A DNA stretch of 64,000 nucleotides from Marinoscillum sp. MHG1-6 (GCF_024714475.1 NZ_JAMZMI010000001.1:186001-250000), one strand, 5' to 3'; numbered from the stretch's first letter, positions 1 to 9,847 are shown. Notes: generated by a model not told the origin, from the sequence alone. Program-made: numbers and translations.

Positions 1-2
1 TC

Positions 3-56
3 CGTGCTGAGGCTGATGGGTATACTGAAGAACAAATAATTGATCAGCTGCTCTGA
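3..56 (+). CDS. C-terminal end of an unidentified protein (partial)
   Basis: One plus-strand frame is open from the window edge and ends in TGA at 54-56, giving a short tail that ends TEEQIIDQLL. The tail looks like an amphipathic C-terminal helix, and the frame would converge on pheS with only 8 bases between the stops. The visible part is 17 residues, far too little to name a family, and another plus frame is also open to base 39. It is the better of two weak options. Confidence 0.3.
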   Translation, partial: RAEADGYTEEQIIDQLL

Positions 57-64
57 GAAGGGGA

Positions 65-1072
65 TCAGAATTGCTTCAGGAAGCGAATATCATTTTCTGA
101 GAACAGCCTGATATCATCAATCTGGTATTTCAGCATAGCAATACGTTCGATGCCCATACCGAATGCAAAACCACTGTACTCCTTTGGATCGATTCCACAG
201 CTCGTCAAAACATTAGGGTCTACCATTCCTGCACCACCAATTTCAACCCAGCCCGAGTATTTACAGATTTTGCACCCGTCTCCTTTACAGATGAAGCAAC
301 TGATATCAATCTCAGCAGAAGGTTCTGTGAATGGAAAATAAGATGGTCTGAACCTGATTTTTGTTTCCGGTCCAAAAAACTCCTTGGCAAAGTGGTACAA
401 CGTCTGCTTCAGGTCTTTGAAGCTTACTTCTTTGTCGACGTAAAGCCCCTCTACCTGATTGAAGAAACAATGCGCACGTGCAGAGATCGCCTCATTTCGA
501 TAAACCCTTCCGGGCATAATCGATCTGAACGGAGGTTTTCCCTTTTCCATCAACCGCGTCTGAACGTTTGAGGTATGCGTTCTTAAGAGAATATCAGGAT
601 CCTTTTCGATGAAATAGGTGTCCTGCATCTCTCTTGCAGGGTGATTTTCAGGAAAGTTGAGTGCCGTAAAATTGTGAAAGTCATCTTCGATCTCAGGACC
701 ATCCGAAACGTTAAAACCCTGTCGCTCAAAAATCTGAATGATACGATTCTTAACCTGTGTCAAAGGATGAATGGACCCTGCACTGGGTACAGGAGGCAAA
801 GTAAGATCAAGTCCTACTACCTCATCGGCACTTTGGTTATTGACCGCTTCAATGAGACTATTGAATTTTGCCTGGGCTTCTTCTTTAAATTCATTTAAAA
901 GCGCACCGAACTCCCGCTTTTGCTCGTTTGGGACTTTTTTGAATTCATCGAAAAGTTCAGAAATAACTCCTTTTTTGCTGATAAACTTCAGGCGAAAATC
1001 CTCCAGTTCCTGTTTGGACTTTGCCATTGCGCTTTGTAGCTCTGCCTTGTAGCTTTCAATCTTTTCCTTCAT
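65..1072 (-). CDS. pheS: Phenylalanine--tRNA ligase alpha subunit
   Basis: This is the catalytic alpha chain of the cytoplasmic heterotetrameric PheRS, which charges tRNA-Phe with phenylalanine. At 335 residues it has the family's normal length. The N-terminal 90 or so residues form the coiled-coil arm that binds tRNA, and the class II synthetase core follows. Motif 2 lies around [20 protein letters not shown], and motif 3 around [12 protein letters not shown] near the C-terminus. Four cysteines in the [17 protein letters not shown] stretch resemble a small metal-binding loop seen in many bacterial PheS. The beta subunit (pheT) is not in the window. A TACTTTTG box at 1093-1100 suggests its own promoter, so it is probably not just the tail of the upstream polysaccharide operon. 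Identification is secure. Confidence 0.97.
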   Translation of the reverse strand: MKEKIESYKAELQSAMAKSKQELEDFRLKFISKKGVISELFDEFKKVPNEQKREFGALLNEFKEEAQAKFNSLIEAVNNQSADEVVGLDLTLPPVPSAGSIHPLTQVKNRIIQIFERQGFNVSDGPEIEDDFHNFTALNFPENHPAREMQDTYFIEKDPDILLRTHTSNVQTRLMEKGKPPFRSIMPGRVYRNEAISARAHCFFNQVEGLYVDKEVSFKDLKQTLYHFAKEFFGPETKIRFRPSYFPFTEPSAEIDISCFICKGDGCKICKYSGWVEIGGAGMVDPNVLTSCGIDPKEYSGFAFGMGIERIAMLKYQIDDIRLFSENDIRFLKQF

Positions 1073-1092
1073 TTCCTCGAGTTATGAGGTCA

Positions 1093-1100
1093 CAAAAGTA
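1093..1100 (-). promoter_or_regulatory. Candidate -7 promoter box for pheS
   Basis: On the minus strand this reads TACTTTTG, a full match to the Bacteroidota -7 consensus TAnnTTTG, 20 bases upstream of the pheS ATG. No convincing TTTG -33 element lies at the right distance. The call is an inference from the motif and its position. Confidence 0.4.
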
Positions 1101-1118
1101 ATAACTGCCAACTAATCA

Positions 1119-2222
1119 CTAGGCTGATTTCGAGATATAAAGGGATTTTTGGTCCTTTTCTGCAAGAGAAGCCATCCTCTGCTCCTTTCTGGAAGCAAAG
1201 AGATCAACGGTACCCCCAAAAGCAACCATGAATGCAAAGCAGATCAAAATGATAAATTCCTGACGGAGAAACTGATCCAGAACCAGCGACAACGCAGCTG
1301 TCGAAACATTGGCTATGATCAAAGCTATTGTAGCTGTTGAATGGGTCATCCCAAGATTCAACAGGGAATGGTGGATATGGTTTCTATCCGGAACCATGGG
1401 TGAGCGGCCGTGCCAAATTCGTATGGCAAAGACCCGAAGCGTATCATAGATCGGAACAATCAAGAGAGCGATGCCCATAGCCACCGGCGCCTCAACATTC
1501 ACTAAGGGCCCATAGCCACCAATATTAGCAAGGTCAATGGATTTAATACAGAGCACGGAGACCATAAATCCAAGAAACATCGATCCCGTATCTCCCATGA
1601 AAACCTGAGACGGATACCAGTTAAAGAACAGAAAAGCCATGAGGGCACCTACCAGGCTCAGACTCATTGCCGCCAGAACTATCTCTCCTGAAAAATAAAA
1701 GAAGTAGGCAAAAACGGTCAGGATAAACACCGCCACTGACCCAGCCAGCCCATCGATACCATCCACCAGGTTGAATGAATTGGTTAGCACCACAATCATG
1801 AAAATGGAAATGATCTCCTGCAGACCGTAGGGCAACTCATGTAGACCAAATAAACCATAAAGGCCCTGAAGTTTGATTTCGGAAAAGTACACTACTAAAA
1901 AGGCTGACAAAATCTGCACCGCCAATTTTTGTTTTGCCTGCAAGCTGGACACATCATCACGCACTCCTAAAAGAAAAATCATGAGCATTCCCGCCAGGAA
2001 GAATTTATAAACTGCGAGGTCAGCCAAAGAAATGGATAAAATGATCGCTATTAAAAAACCCACAAAGACCGCTGCCCCACCAAACGAAGGCGTGCTTACA
2101 TCATGTACCTTTCGCCGATCCGGCATATCCAGTAAGTCAATTGATTTGGACACTTTAATAATGATGGGCATCAATATAAAAGTGAGCAGGAAACCGGTAA
2201 GGATGGCAATAAAAAGTGACAT
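1119..2222 (-). CDS. WecA/TagO-type undecaprenyl-phosphate sugar-1-phosphate transferase
   Basis: This is a polytopic inner-membrane enzyme of the MraY/WecA/TagO family. The family moves a HexNAc-1-phosphate, usually GlcNAc-1-P, from UDP-sugar to undecaprenyl phosphate to start a lipid-linked glycan. The 367 residues show about ten or eleven hydrophobic segments and the family landmarks. The DMPDRRKVHD motif is at about 33-42, a LLGVRDD acidic loop near 85-91, NSFNLVDGIDGLAG near 148, and the HIHH motif (NHIHHSLLNLG) near 283. It follows fcl in the same direction after 67 bases and has its own TATATTTG box plus a palindrome, so it may be expressed separately. It could serve O-antigen or another glycan rather than the two clusters next door, each of which carries its own initiating enzyme. 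The substrate sugar cannot be read from sequence. Confidence 0.9.
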   Translation of the reverse strand: MSLFIAILTGFLLTFILMPIIIKVSKSIDLLDMPDRRKVHDVSTPSFGGAAVFVGFLIAIILSISLADLAVYKFFLAGMLMIFLLGVRDDVSSLQAKQKLAVQILSAFLVVYFSEIKLQGLYGLFGLHELPYGLQEIISIFMIVVLTNSFNLVDGIDGLAGSVAVFILTVFAYFFYFSGEIVLAAMSLSLVGALMAFLFFNWYPSQVFMGDTGSMFLGFMVSVLCIKSIDLANIGGYGPLVNVEAPVAMGIALLIVPIYDTLRVFAIRIWHGRSPMVPDRNHIHHSLLNLGMTHSTATIALIIANVSTAALSLVLDQFLRQEFIILICFAFMVAFGGTVDLFASRKEQRMASLAEKDQKSLYISKSA

Positions 2223-2227
2223 TCAGA

Positions 2228-2244
2228 ATTTGCTATTAGCAAAT
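2228..2244. promoter_or_regulatory. 17-bp palindrome overlapping the -7 box of the WecA/TagO-type gene
   Basis: The bases form a perfect inverted repeat of two 8-base arms, ATTTGCTA and TAGCAAAT, around one central T. It ends 5 bases before the ATG and covers the TTTG half of the -7 box and the expected transcription start. The position would suit an operator for a dimeric repressor. It could also be chance in AT-rich DNA. Confidence 0.4.
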
Positions 2245-2247
2245 ATA
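2240..2247 (-). promoter_or_regulatory. Candidate -7 promoter box for the WecA/TagO-type gene
   Basis: On the minus strand it reads TATATTTG, an exact TAnnTTTG match 17 bases upstream of the ATG at 2222. The upstream stretch to 2289 is very AT-rich and has no clear -33 TTTG. The implied 5' leader is only about ten bases. Confidence 0.5.
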
Positions 2248-2289
2248 AAATTTTTAATAATTTATAGAATTATTCCTTAAGTCACAATA

Positions 2290-3219
2290 TTACCAGGCGG
2301 AGGTGTCCACCTCTTGATAAACCTGCTGAATTCCCGTTCTGAGATCAATTTTAGGAGTCCATCCCAGCTTATTCAACTTAGAGCTGTCCATCAGTTTTCG
2401 CGGAGTGCCATCCGGTTTGGAGGTATTGAACTCGATTTCACCCTCATATCCGACCACTTCGGAGACCATTTGAGCCAATTCTCCAATGCTCACCTCCTGA
2501 CCCGAACCGACATTGATGTGCTCCCGTGCAGAAAAATTATCCATGAGAAAAATGCAGGCATCTGCCAGGTCATCTACGTGCATGAACTCACGTAATGGCT
2601 TGCCCGTACCCCATACCTCAACCACAGGCTGCCCTTCTTCCTTGGCTTTATGGAATTTACGAATCAGTGCGGGCAGGACATGTGAATTATTGAGATCATA
2701 ATTGTCATTCGGACCATACAGGTTAGTAGGCATGGCACTGATAAAGTCTACACCATATTGATCTCTGTATGTCTCGCAGAGTTTGATCCCGGCAATCTTC
2801 GCCACAGCGTAGGGCTCATTGGTAGGCTCCAGAGAATCAGTCAATAGGCTTTCCTCCTTAATGGGCTGCTCGGCAAATTTTGGATAGATACAAGAGCTTC
2901 CAAGAAAACATAATTTTTTCACCCCATTGGTATAGGCATGATGAATCACATTGGCTTCGATCATCAGGTTGTCATAAAGAAACTCACCACGATAGATATT
3001 ATTGGCATTGATCCCACCTACTTTGGCAGCCGCCAAATAAACATATTCGGGACGCTCCGCCTCAAAAAAAGAAGCCACCGCTTTTTGATCCTTTAAGTCC
3101 AGCTCTTTGGATGTTCTAACCACCAGATTATTGTAGCCCAAATCAATCAGTTTCCTCATGATGGCTGATCCCACCATCCCTCTATGGCCGGCAATATATA
3201 TTTTGCTATCCTTATTCAT
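2290..3219 (-). CDS. fcl: GDP-L-fucose synthase
   Basis: This short-chain dehydrogenase (309 residues) converts GDP-4-keto-6-deoxymannose to GDP-L-fucose by epimerisation at C3 and C5 followed by NADPH reduction. The N-terminal Rossmann motif is GHRGMVGSA (about 11-19). The catalytic Ser is in the GSSCIYP stretch near 107, and the Tyr-x3-Lys pair is in PYAVAKIAG near 136. Gmd lies 30 bases upstream and makes its substrate, so the two genes form the complete two-step GDP-fucose route from GDP-mannose. They sit at the 3' end of polysaccharide cluster 1, implying a fucose-containing glycan. No gene for GDP-mannose synthesis is in the window. Confidence 0.96.
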   Translation of the reverse strand: MNKDSKIYIAGHRGMVGSAIMRKLIDLGYNNLVVRTSKELDLKDQKAVASFFEAERPEYVYLAAAKVGGINANNIYRGEFLYDNLMIEANVIHHAYTNGVKKLCFLGSSCIYPKFAEQPIKEESLLTDSLEPTNEPYAVAKIAGIKLCETYRDQYGVDFISAMPTNLYGPNDNYDLNNSHVLPALIRKFHKAKEEGQPVVEVWGTGKPLREFMHVDDLADACIFLMDNFSAREHINVGSGQEVSIGELAQMVSEVVGYEGEIEFNTSKPDGTPRKLMDSSKLNKLGWTPKIDLRTGIQQVYQEVDTSAW

Positions 3220-3249
3220 CTCGCACTATGTCTTGCAGTCAACACCAAA

Positions 3250-4362
3250 TTATTCTGCCTGGTTCAGGATATCATGCCCGCCTTCCAGTAGGTATTTATC
3301 CTTGGCAAACAATTTCAGGTCAGCATCCATCATTTCCTCCACAAGCATTGGTAAATCATATTCCGGTTTCCACCCAAGTTTTTCCCTGGCTTTAGTTGAA
3401 TCTCCGATCAAAAGATCCACCTCCGTAGGTCTGAAATATTTTGGATCGATGTAAATCACCGGCTGGCCTACTTTGAAAGCATACTCCTCCGTAGAAACAG
3501 ACTTCACATATCCAACCTCATCGACCCCTTCTCCTTTAAATTCCAGTTCCACTCCAACATGGCCAAAAGCCATTTTCAGAAAGTCGCGAATGGAGGTAGT
3601 CACCCCGGTAGAAAGCACAAAATCTTCCGGCTTCTCCTGCTGCAGCATTAGCCACATACCACGCACATAATCCTTTGCATGCCCCCAATCTCGCTTCGCA
3701 TCCAGGTTACCCATGTACAGACTATCCTGTAGTCCGTAAGCCATTTTTGAAACTGCCCGTGTAATCTTGCGTGTTACAAAAGTTTCACCGCGTAGTGGTG
3801 ATTCGTGGTTAAAAAGTATGCCGTTGCAAGCATACATATCATAGGCCTCCCGATAATTAACCGTAATCCAGTAGGCATACATCTTGGCTACTCCATATGG
3901 AGAGCGAGGATAAAAAGGAGTCTTCTCAGTCTGAGGCACCTCCTGAACTTTTCCATAAAGTTCTGAGGTAGATGCCTGATAAACTTTGGTCTTCTTAGTC
4001 ATGCCTAACAACCTTACCGCCTCGAGCAATCTCAGCGTACCTACAGCATCCACATTAGCCACATATTCCGGAGTATCAAAACTGACACGTACGTGTGACA
4101 TTGCCCCCAAATTATAAATCTCATCAGGTTGGATTTCCTGAATGAGTCTGGTTAGGTTCATCGAATCTGTCAGATCACCGTAGTGAAGAAACATTTTGGT
4201 GTTTTTACCATGTGGATCCTGGTAGAGGTGATCAATCCTGTCCGTATTAAATAAGGAAGAGCGTCGTTTTATCCCATGTACTTCGTAACCCTTTTCCAGG
4301 AGAAGCTCACATAAGTATGCCCCATCCTGTCCTGTTATTCCCGTTATTAACGCCTTTTTCAT
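3250..4362 (-). CDS. gmd: GDP-mannose 4,6-dehydratase
   Basis: Gmd catalyses the NADP-dependent dehydration of GDP-D-mannose to GDP-4-keto-6-deoxy-D-mannose, the first committed step to GDP-fucose. The 370-residue protein opens with the SDR nucleotide-binding motif [10 protein letters not shown] and the family signature [18 protein letters not shown]. The catalytic YxxxK is in [13 protein letters not shown] near 152, and the [16 protein letters not shown] stretch near 185 is diagnostic of Gmd. It lies 15 bases downstream of the initiating transferase gene and 30 bases upstream of fcl, so co-transcription is likely. The product could also feed rhamnose or perosamine synthesis in other organisms, but the adjacent fcl points to fucose. 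Confidence 0.97.
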   Translation of the reverse strand: MKKALITGITGQDGAYLCELLLEKGYEVHGIKRRSSLFNTDRIDHLYQDPHGKNTKMFLHYGDLTDSMNLTRLIQEIQPDEIYNLGAMSHVRVSFDTPEYVANVDAVGTLRLLEAVRLLGMTKKTKVYQASTSELYGKVQEVPQTEKTPFYPRSPYGVAKMYAYWITVNYREAYDMYACNGILFNHESPLRGETFVTRKITRAVSKMAYGLQDSLYMGNLDAKRDWGHAKDYVRGMWLMLQQEKPEDFVLSTGVTTSIRDFLKMAFGHVGVELEFKGEGVDEVGYVKSVSTEEYAFKVGQPVIYIDPKYFRPTEVDLLIGDSTKAREKLGWKPEYDLPMLVEEMMDADLKLFAKDKYLLEGGHDILNQAE

Positions 4363-4377
4363 ATCTATTTTTCTTAG

Positions 4378-5754
4378 CTAGTATGCATTTTCATTACTTC
4401 TGATCATGGAGATGGCCGTCAGCACGATGATCTTAAAATCGAGTAGCAACGACCAGTTCTTCACATAGAATCGATCCAGTTTGACCCTGCCCTGGATATC
4501 ACTGAGTGTCGCTGTTTCCCCTCGAAAGCCCTTGGCCTGTGCCAGCCCTGTAATGCCGGGTTTCACGGCATGCCTCTGAATAAATCGATCAATTTTTTTC
4601 CGAAACTCCTCATTATGTTGCACCGCATGTGGTCTGGGGCCAACTACCGACATATCACCGGTTATGACGTTGAAAAACTGTGGAAGTTCATCAATACTGG
4701 TCTTTCGCAGTAAAGCACCAAATTTGGTAATTCTACTATCCCCTTTTTTGGCCTGTACCACCCTTCGATCATCGTGAACATACATCGTTCTGAATTTCCA
4801 GATCAAAAACTTCTGATTGTTCAGTCCATTTCTCTCCTGCTTAAAGAAAACAGGGCCTTTGGATTCCAGCTTTATTAATAACGCCACGATCGGAAGCAGC
4901 CAGGAGAGTAAGCAAATGGTGATGAATAATGAAAAGACCAGATCAAATGACCTTTTAACAACTTTGTTCAGTTTTTTATCCAGCGGTAACGCTGTCAGGT
5001 TAATGGTAGGGACAGATCCATAACTCTGTATGACCATGTTCCCCAAACCCAGCGAACTGAACTGACTGATGATTTTCACCTGGATCAAATTGTTTTCAGC
5101 AAAGTTGATCAGGTCCATGGCCTGCTGTTCGTTCAATTTAGGGAGGTAACAGAATATGATATCAACTTCATTCGCAAGTGCGAATTCCTGAACATCCTCC
5201 AAATCTCCAATGACGTCCTCATCTTTTTTCTTGTCAAAGTAGCCCAGGAATTTATATCCTATTCCTTTATCTACCTCAAACAGGTTAACAAGGTCGTCTC
5301 CTACCCGGCTTTTCCCAATGATAATCACATTCCTGGCATTGAACCCCTTTGATCGATAGTATCTGATGCTATAATGCCAGATGGAGCGCCAAATGACGCA
5401 TAGCATGGAGAAAAAGAAATATACATAAAACAGGTGCTCCCTAGAATAATGATATGGTTTGGTCACAAACCACAGGGCGAACATGATGGCCAGGTTCACC
5501 ACCAGCGCTGATAGCGCTGAATTGAGATGGTCCAACAGGCGATTTTCTCTGTTGATCTCATGAAGCTTGGAGCCGAAGAATACGCCAATCCACAACACAT
5601 TGATCGTTAGGAAAAGTAGATCATACTCGTTCTGACTAAAGAACAGAATATCAAACTTCAGGACATTGGCCAGCGCTATAGACAGATTCAACGCCAGTAG
5701 ATCTGCCAATAGGAAAATGATCGGGAAATATTTGGAATAGCGCTTGGATGCCAT
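4378..5754 (-). CDS. wcaJ: Initiating undecaprenyl-phosphate glycosylphosphotransferase of cluster 1 (WcaJ-type)
   Basis: This is a polyprenyl-phosphate hexose-1-phosphate transferase (458 residues) that would load the first sugar, typically glucose-1-P, onto undecaprenyl phosphate. The N-terminus has four hydrophobic segments within residues 10-135. A central Rossmann-like domain begins at VIIIGKSRVG. The C-terminal bacterial sugar transferase domain starts near residue 268 with KRSFDLVFS. It contains the KFRTM motif, the SIDELPQ motif, and the VVGPRPH motif with the conserved Arg-Pro-His. The gene ends cluster 1 just before gmd. A paralogue with the same architecture ends cluster 2 (17568-18935), so each cluster has its own starter enzyme. 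The sugar specificity is inferred. Confidence 0.93.
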   Translation of the reverse strand: MASKRYSKYFPIIFLLADLLALNLSIALANVLKFDILFFSQNEYDLLFLTINVLWIGVFFGSKLHEINRENRLLDHLNSALSALVVNLAIMFALWFVTKPYHYSREHLFYVYFFFSMLCVIWRSIWHYSIRYYRSKGFNARNVIIIGKSRVGDDLVNLFEVDKGIGYKFLGYFDKKKDEDVIGDLEDVQEFALANEVDIIFCYLPKLNEQQAMDLINFAENNLIQVKIISQFSSLGLGNMVIQSYGSVPTINLTALPLDKKLNKVVKRSFDLVFSLFITICLLSWLLPIVALLIKLESKGPVFFKQERNGLNNQKFLIWKFRTMYVHDDRRVVQAKKGDSRITKFGALLRKTSIDELPQFFNVITGDMSVVGPRPHAVQHNEEFRKKIDRFIQRHAVKPGITGLAQAKGFRGETATLSDIQGRVKLDRFYVKNWSLLLDFKIIVLTAISMIRSNENAY

Positions 5755-5791
5755 TGAGGTTCTTCAAATAATCAAGCGAAGATAAAGAATT

Positions 5792-6607
5792 CTATTTCGT
5801 TACATTCTTTTTACTCGATGTGTAAAAAATGAATTGCTCAAATAAAAATTTTAATAGTTCCCAACTTGTACGAGCCATTTTAAAATAGAAATTCATAAAA
5901 GATGAATAACCATATTTATCTATCAGATTCCACCATAGATTTAAGTCTTTAACCCTCTTTTTTCGACTCACTGCATTACCATGAAACCTAAATGAAACCA
6001 GAGGTTCAGGAATCAAACCAAATTGCCCCTCTGCCTTTAAAAACTTTAAGACTAAATCTATATCTACTTTTGAAGTCAATGATTTATTGTACCCACCGGC
6101 TTCAATTGCAAAATCTCTTTTAAAGAGAAGTCCGGAGTGCTTATATGGTATTCTAGGATTTCTGAATATGGCATTTCTAAAACTATGAGCATCTTTAAAC
6201 TCCACATAGTCTGATTTCTTTACCTTTCCATTGGGATACAATTCTTGATTGTTACAATAAAAAAAATCAATCTCGGGCGAAGCACTCAGCGTCTTCTTCC
6301 AATGGGAGATTGCCCCCTCCACCAGTAAGTCATCGGAGTCCAGAATTAATACATATTTGCCTGAAGCCTCATGCAATCCCACCTGCCTTGCCGTAGCTAC
6401 TCCCTTATTTTCCTGAAAAATGACTTTAATACCATTTTTTAAACCTCTTAACCATTCAATAGTTACGTTGTCAGAACCATCATCCACAATCAACACCTCA
6501 CATTCGATTAAATCCTGCTCTACTACACTCCTGATACACTCTTTAAGCAATTCAAGCCTATTATAAGAAGCAAGTAGTATTGTAATTAATATCTCCTTTT
6601 CCGACAC
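5792..6607 (-). CDS. Family 2 glycosyltransferase
   Basis: This is a GT-A fold, GT2-family transferase of about 271 residues. Its start shows the usual beta strand ITILLASYNR, then the VLIVDDGS motif, and the metal-binding ILDSDD (DxD-type) near residue 95. A short C-terminal part with a hydrophobic segment may touch the membrane. I set the start at GTG 6607; a TTG two codons upstream (6613) is also possible, and no ATG is available. The gene is AT-rich compared with the export genes to its right. It should add one sugar to the cluster 1 repeat unit on the cytoplasmic side; donor and acceptor are unknown. Confidence 0.85.
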   Translation of the reverse strand: MSEKEILITILLASYNRLELLKECIRSVVEQDLIECEVLIVDDGSDNVTIEWLRGLKNGIKVIFQENKGVATARQVGLHEASGKYVLILDSDDLLVEGAISHWKKTLSASPEIDFFYCNNQELYPNGKVKKSDYVEFKDAHSFRNAIFRNPRIPYKHSGLLFKRDFAIEAGGYNKSLTSKVDIDLVLKFLKAEGQFGLIPEPLVSFRFHGNAVSRKKRVKDLNLWWNLIDKYGYSSFMNFYFKMARTSWELLKFLFEQFIFYTSSKKNVTK

Positions 6608-6625
6608 GATCAACGATTAATTAGA

Positions 6626-7597
6626 TCAACTAAACAAATCATAATACTCCTTATTCCAAAGTTTTAATCTTCGCGATTTTTCCTCCTTAATTCCACGCTG
6701 TAATACCCTTTGATTGTCAATGCAATTTTTGATGCATTTATCGAGACCGATTAGGTTCTTATTAACAGCGATACCTATTGTTCCATACATCTTCTTCAAT
6801 GTTTTCGTAGCTGAATAAATTGGAACCCTTTCGTATCCAATAGCCTCATTTATTGCACATAATTGAGTATTCTCCTTTGTAGTAAAGCAAAAAATACCTG
6901 TGGCTCCAGAAAATAATTTTTCATATTCCTGATTAGCTAAAAACCCTGTCAATGTTACATTTTGAATACTTTCTAATCTATTCCGAAGTTCCAAGTCCAA
7001 TTTATGTTTTGGCCCTGTGATGTATACAAAGCATTCGTTGTTTACAAAATCAGAAGACTCAAGATATGACACAAGAACTTCTAACGGTTCATCACTGGCA
7101 AAACTTGCAGGAAATACAAAGTACGGTATCAGTATTTTTTTCCTCTGAATCTGGCCTGTAGGAATTGCTGGAGGATCTGGTACAACCTTGGCCAAAACGT
7201 CAACCAAATGAAATTTTTGTTCGACTTCATCTTTAAAATCTTCATTGTGAAATAAAAGAAGATCTGGAGACTTAATTAATTGTCGGAAGAATGGAATTTT
7301 GGACCAAAAGTCCGAGAAGGTACCATTATGACAATCAAGTATGATTTTGAAGGAACCGATGACCCTGATAAATGGTATCGTATAAAGAATAATATTTGGA
7401 GGGCTAACCAATACTATTACTTCAATTTTTTTTCGTTCCTTATAGACTGCTGCAATGGTTTTAAAGAAAGCCATTAAGTAATCAAGGGGTTTGAAAATCT
7501 TACTTCTGAAAGTTGGGGAAATATGAATATCTCTTAAGCCTGTAATAACAGAGATTGAACAAGACCTTCTAATATATGACCCCCATGAAATTATCAT
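6626..7597 (-). CDS. GT-B type glycosyltransferase (diverged GT4-like)
   Basis: The 323-residue protein has the layout of a GT-B glycosyltransferase. An N-terminal half has strands such as IEVIVLVSPPNIILY and KIILDCHNGTFSDFW. A C-terminal half has the donor-site pattern VTLTGFLANQEYEKLFSGA and a glutamate-containing stretch CAINEAIGYERVP that resembles the E-x7-E region of GT4 enzymes. Similarity to named families is weak. It lies between wzy and a GT2 gene in cluster 1 and most likely adds a sugar to the lipid-linked repeat. The first residues (WGSYIRRSCS) look slightly truncated for the family. The ATG at 7597 is the only good start I see. Confidence 0.7.
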   Translation of the reverse strand: MIISWGSYIRRSCSISVITGLRDIHISPTFRSKIFKPLDYLMAFFKTIAAVYKERKKIEVIVLVSPPNIILYTIPFIRVIGSFKIILDCHNGTFSDFWSKIPFFRQLIKSPDLLLFHNEDFKDEVEQKFHLVDVLAKVVPDPPAIPTGQIQRKKILIPYFVFPASFASDEPLEVLVSYLESSDFVNNECFVYITGPKHKLDLELRNRLESIQNVTLTGFLANQEYEKLFSGATGIFCFTTKENTQLCAINEAIGYERVPIYSATKTLKKMYGTIGIAVNKNLIGLDKCIKNCIDNQRVLQRGIKEEKSRRLKLWNKEYYDLFS

Positions 7598-7631
7598 ATA
7601 GCAATCTTTAATTAAACCTGAACCAATTTAT

Positions 7632-8885
7632 TTAGTTGACATTTACGATAAGCTCTTTCTCCTTATCATCAAGCTGTTGAGAGAGTAATAAACCGATGGT
7701 CAAAAAAACAAAAACGTTTCCCCTAAATCCCATCGCCGCTTCCGAATACAGGAAATTCACCACCCAACCTACAAAACCAATATAAACCACGTAATATTGT
7801 TTTAACTCCGTTTTCTGATAGCGATTTAATATTGACTTGGCTACTTTGTATAGAAACAAATAAAAAATGAACGCAATGATTCCAATTTGTCCCATCATTG
7901 AGCCAAAACCGCTTTCGCCCCCACCGAGTGATTCCAATAGGGGCGACGAATAATTGCCTGTGGCACCTAAACCCAATCCAAAAATATTACCTTTTAAAAT
8001 GATCAGTAGGCCAGAGTAAAGTCCACTAATGTGAGAAAGTGGGCCTATTCCGATACCTAAATAATAGATTATCGCTCCAAAGACAAAAAAGGGAATCAAA
8101 ATCAGCAAAATAAAGTATGCCCTTTTAGGTATGAAGTTATGAAACAAGCACATAAAAAAAACGATAATAAACCCCTTAGAATAAGTCAAAACTCCAACGA
8201 TCAATAATAACGGACAAACAAAAAATTTAACAGCTGATTGCCTCGAAAAATAAGCAAAAGGGATTAGATAAATACAGTAGGACGCTAGTGGCTTGGTTTC
8301 TGCATAGAAGGAGACAATTCTTCTTGTTTTATCTCCTATTAAAGGATATAAGTCATAACTATAAAATTTTCCCGATGACTCAACACTTAACTTTCCCGCA
8401 GCAAACAGATCCCCTTTATCCTGCCAGTATCGCGGAAGGTGCATAAGGTCATCCCAAAAGGTTATATCTATTAAGTATTCGAAAAGGCCAAAAACCGCAA
8501 TTGGAATAAATAATATGTAATGCCATTTTAGGTACTCAGACAAATTGAAATTTTTGAATAAATTAATACCTATAACGAACGCTGAAATAAGCGTTAGTAT
8601 CTTTCTTAGGGCCATAATACGGAATGAGATTTCAGCTCCTGTAATTACAAAAAAATCAAAAAGCAACAGGCCTATCATTAGACCTATTGTTATTAAATAA
8701 TTAAATGAACCAAACTTTAACTTGCCATTCGAAATAGCCAATGTGCCCAATAATAATAGCAAGACATCATTGATAGCAGGTAATTTGAAAAATATTGGGT
8801 TATAAGTTAAGCGATATAACAAAAGGCTCGCAAATGATGAGATATGGGTGCTTAGAATCAAAATGATAACGACTAACCTTTTCAC
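7632..8885 (-). CDS. Wzy-like polysaccharide polymerase of cluster 1
   Basis: This membrane protein of about 417 residues has ten or more hydrophobic segments and a large loop in the middle (about 150-190), the usual shape of O-antigen polymerase/ligase (Wzy/WaaL) proteins. Sequence conservation in that family is low, so the call rests on topology, length and place among glycosyltransferases and wzx. An ATG at 8945 would overlap the upstream GT2 gene by 64 bases. I prefer the GTG at 8885, which forms a 4-base GTGA overlap with that gene's stop, as at several other junctions here. It would polymerise flipped repeat units in the periplasm. Confidence 0.75.
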   Translation of the reverse strand: MKRLVVIILILSTHISSFASLLLYRLTYNPIFFKLPAINDVLLLLLGTLAISNGKLKFGSFNYLITIGLMIGLLLFDFFVITGAEISFRIMALRKILTLISAFVIGINLFKNFNLSEYLKWHYILFIPIAVFGLFEYLIDITFWDDLMHLPRYWQDKGDLFAAGKLSVESSGKFYSYDLYPLIGDKTRRIVSFYAETKPLASYCIYLIPFAYFSRQSAVKFFVCPLLLIVGVLTYSKGFIIVFFMCLFHNFIPKRAYFILLILIPFFVFGAIIYYLGIGIGPLSHISGLYSGLLIILKGNIFGLGLGATGNYSSPLLESLGGGESGFGSMMGQIGIIAFIFYLFLYKVAKSILNRYQKTELKQYYVVYIGFVGWVVNFLYSEAAMGFRGNVFVFLTIGLLLSQQLDDKEKELIVNVN

Positions 8886-9829
8886 CCTCTTCCTAAAATT
8901 GTCAATAATTGTTTTGTTATGCGATATGACAAGAGGTAGATACAATCATGTATATAACTTATTGTTAATCGCTTTCTATAAGTAAGGAGTGCAGACCCAA
9001 GATATGAATACGGCACGTAGTAAGAAGGAACTCTCAAAAACCTTCTAAATGCCTTGTTCCTAATACGAGCTGTCAAATCAAGGTCATTTTTCTCAACAAA
9101 TCGATCCAGCCAAACAAAATAGTCTATACATGCACCTATTTTCCTACGCACTATTTCATTCGATATGTTAGGGGAAATATTTTCACCACTCCTCCTCCAC
9201 TTTACTCTTGCGCCTGAAATGGTATGGATACCTTTTGCAAGACCCAATTTCATCCATGTTGCATCATCACTAAACCAAGCCAAATCAAATAATTGGAACC
9301 CATTGCACTTCTGATATGCGGATTTTCTAAATATATACTCAACCACGTAGCTTTTGATATATCCCCTTGATTTGCCTTTAAAGAAAGCCTCAACAGTCAT
9401 ATGATGGTCAAAACATAAACCCCTCTCTATTATTTCATCATTTTCATCAATTACATCCACATTCAAGTGAAAAAGATCAACAGCATCTTTTAATTGTAAC
9501 TCATCGTAAAATAGCTGAACACAATCGGGGTCCATAAGATCATCATCTGAAAACAACCAAATCCACTCCTCATTTTGGGTCAATCCAATACATCTTTCCC
9601 AATGACTGACTAAGTTTTGGGATCCTAAGTTTCTCTCAAACCGTCTGTAAACGATATTTAAATGATCCTTGAACTCTTTAACAATCTCTTCCAGATCGTG
9701 AGGACTACAATCATCCCCTATGTAAACATTGAAGCTTTTATTAGACTGATTGCTTAATGAGCGTAACGTTGAACGCAAGAATGTACGCTTATATGCAGGG
9801 ATAACAATTGCCAGGTTGATATTTAACAT
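8882..9829 (-). CDS. Family 2 glycosyltransferase
   Basis: This is a GT2 enzyme of 315 residues with a clear GT-A N-terminal domain: LAIVIPAYKR, then VYIGDDCSP near residue 36, and the metal-binding WLFSDDD near 94. An FSDDATWMKLG stretch near residue 186 resembles the acceptor-side ED/DD motif. The C-terminal 60 residues are basic and partly hydrophobic. It lies 18 bases downstream of wzx and overlaps the preferred wzy start by 4 bases. The likely role is adding a sugar to the cluster 1 repeat unit; the sugar is not predictable. Confidence 0.88.
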   Translation of the reverse strand: MLNINLAIVIPAYKRTFLRSTLRSLSNQSNKSFNVYIGDDCSPHDLEEIVKEFKDHLNIVYRRFERNLGSQNLVSHWERCIGLTQNEEWIWLFSDDDLMDPDCVQLFYDELQLKDAVDLFHLNVDVIDENDEIIERGLCFDHHMTVEAFFKGKSRGYIKSYVVEYIFRKSAYQKCNGFQLFDLAWFSDDATWMKLGLAKGIHTISGARVKWRRSGENISPNISNEIVRRKIGACIDYFVWLDRFVEKNDLDLTARIRNKAFRRFLRVPSYYVPYSYLGSALLTYRKRLTISYIHDCIYLLSYRITKQLLTILGRG

Positions 9830-9847
9830 CCTTCGTAAATTATAGCT

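Noticed and set aside
7632-8945. Wzy start at ATG 8945
   Set aside because: It would overlap the upstream glycosyltransferase gene by 64 bases, while GTG 8885 gives the 4-base overlap common in this locus.
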